Below are positions 25,287-25,672 of a stretch of DNA of 25,672 bases, one piece after another; the stretch's first letter is position 1, and each line of letters starts with the position of its first letter. The stretch lies in assembly GCA_016190025.1 (NCBI GenBank), contig JACPRG010000163.1, positions 1-25,672 of the forward strand, read 5' to 3'. The position numbers and the translations under genes are program-made. Source of the DNA: Candidatus Tectimicrobiota bacterium. Its GTDB lineage: Bacteria > UBA8248 > JACPRG01. A model generated the notes under the pieces. It searched no databases. It was not told the DNA's origin and was given only the letters and a program-made list of their open reading frames with translations.

Positions 25287-25672
25287 ATGCATGAGACGAG
25301 GGGGGAGCCCGGCCCAAAGAGCTACTTCTTTCGTTTTTATTTCCCGTTCTGGCTTGCGCCAATCGCCCTGTGGGTCGTCGGAGTTTTCCTCTTTGGCGTG
25401 AGCGAGCACGCTGTCCTGTCCCTGATCCGCCCCCTGGTCCTGGGACAGTATCTCCCCATCCACCTGAACGTCGCGGCGACGGTTCTCAGCAGCTATCTGT
25501 TGGCGGCCCTCGTCACCGGGATAGTTCTCCAGGCCGTTTTGGCCGCCGCAGGCGGTCTTTTTTGCCTCATCCGGCGGGAACGGCGCACCCTCTCGGTCCG
25601 CGCCATCGGCGGCGCCCATCTGGTCTTGCTGACGGCCGGCCTTCTCTTCGCCTATCTGCGGGACTGGTTCAG
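25287..25672 (+). CDS. Multi-pass membrane protein, N-terminal part (partial)
   Basis: The reading frame is open from ATG 25287 to the window end (128 complete codons). It begins MHETRGEPGPKSYFFRFYF and has three hydrophobic segments, at about residues 18-38 (FWLAPIALWVVGVFLFGV), 58-92 and 106-123, separated by a basic cytoplasmic loop (IRRERRTLSVR). An AGAGG ribosome binding site lies 7 nt before the ATG; the ATG at 25291 is out of frame and soon closed. The layout of short helices before a long missing part resembles the membrane head of the sulfatase-fold protein at 4706, so a second enzyme of that kind is possible, but nothing diagnostic is visible. Function unknown. Confidence 0.7.
   Translation, partial: MHETRGEPGPKSYFFRFYFPFWLAPIALWVVGVFLFGVSEHAVLSLIRPLVLGQYLPIHLNVAATVLSSYLLAALVTGIVLQAVLAAAGGLFCLIRRERRTLSVRAIGGAHLVLLTAGLLFAYLRDWF

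Noticed and set aside
24751..25362. A 203-codon minus-strand frame (and an overlapping 102-codon one) in the gene-free region
   Set aside because: No ribosome binding site, no domain, and a compositionally odd product; the stretch also contains several inverted repeats and a start of a plus-strand gene. It is treated as non-coding.

Overview
This window is GC-rich, compactly coded bacterial chromosome. It has sigma70-like promoters, purine-rich ribosome binding sites, several solute-binding ABC transporters, a radical-SAM lysine 2,3-aminomutase and a hybrid histidine kinase. Nothing in it fixes the lineage. The gene mix would suit an uncultivated soil or sediment heterotroph (for example Rokubacteria, Methylomirabilota, Tectomicrobia or a deltaproteobacterial group), but that is only an inference. 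I see no rRNA, tRNA, CRISPR array, complete insertion sequence or prophage.

Layout. 1-1467 (minus): the start of a branched-chain amino-acid-type permease (LivH) and its binding protein. 1730-4048 (plus): a molybdopterin-binding subunit of the xanthine dehydrogenase family, with no visible FeS or FAD partner. 4049-4705: a gene-free stretch with a terminator, a 207-bp hairpin-rich element and a near-consensus promoter. 4706-6760 (plus): a membrane-anchored sulfatase-fold protein. 6779-6898: rearranged fragments matching the molybdopterin gene. 6986-9346 (minus): an M20 metallopeptidase and an NMT1-type binding protein broken by a one-base frameshift. 9684-13288 (minus): a complete ribose-type ABC importer. 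13558-14688 (minus): KamA. 14949-17572 (plus): a quinone-oxidoreductase-type MDR protein, a PPi-type phosphofructokinase and a small exported or anchored protein. 17646-18577: a divergent pair, YjbQ and a PPOX-fold protein. 18735-21952 (plus): an alpha-glucan phosphorylase and an unknown exported protein. 22038-24665 (minus): an HDOD/histidine-kinase/receiver fusion. 24666-25286: gene-free but rich in stems. 25287-end (plus): the N-terminus of a membrane protein.

How the genes fit together. Most transcription units are short and unrelated. Two themes recur. One is uptake of organic solutes through three separate binding-protein systems. The other is glycogen/sugar phosphate use, with glucan phosphorylase and PPi-PFK lying near each other. 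The most interesting non-obvious signals are: a shared promoter-plus-leader, with a palindrome, upstream of two unrelated binding-protein genes (near 9386-9480 and 13332-13422); the displaced copy of the molybdopterin-subunit gene; the frameshifted NMT1 gene; substituted catalytic positions in three enzymes; and two structured gene-free regions. I found no convincing new multi-gene system.
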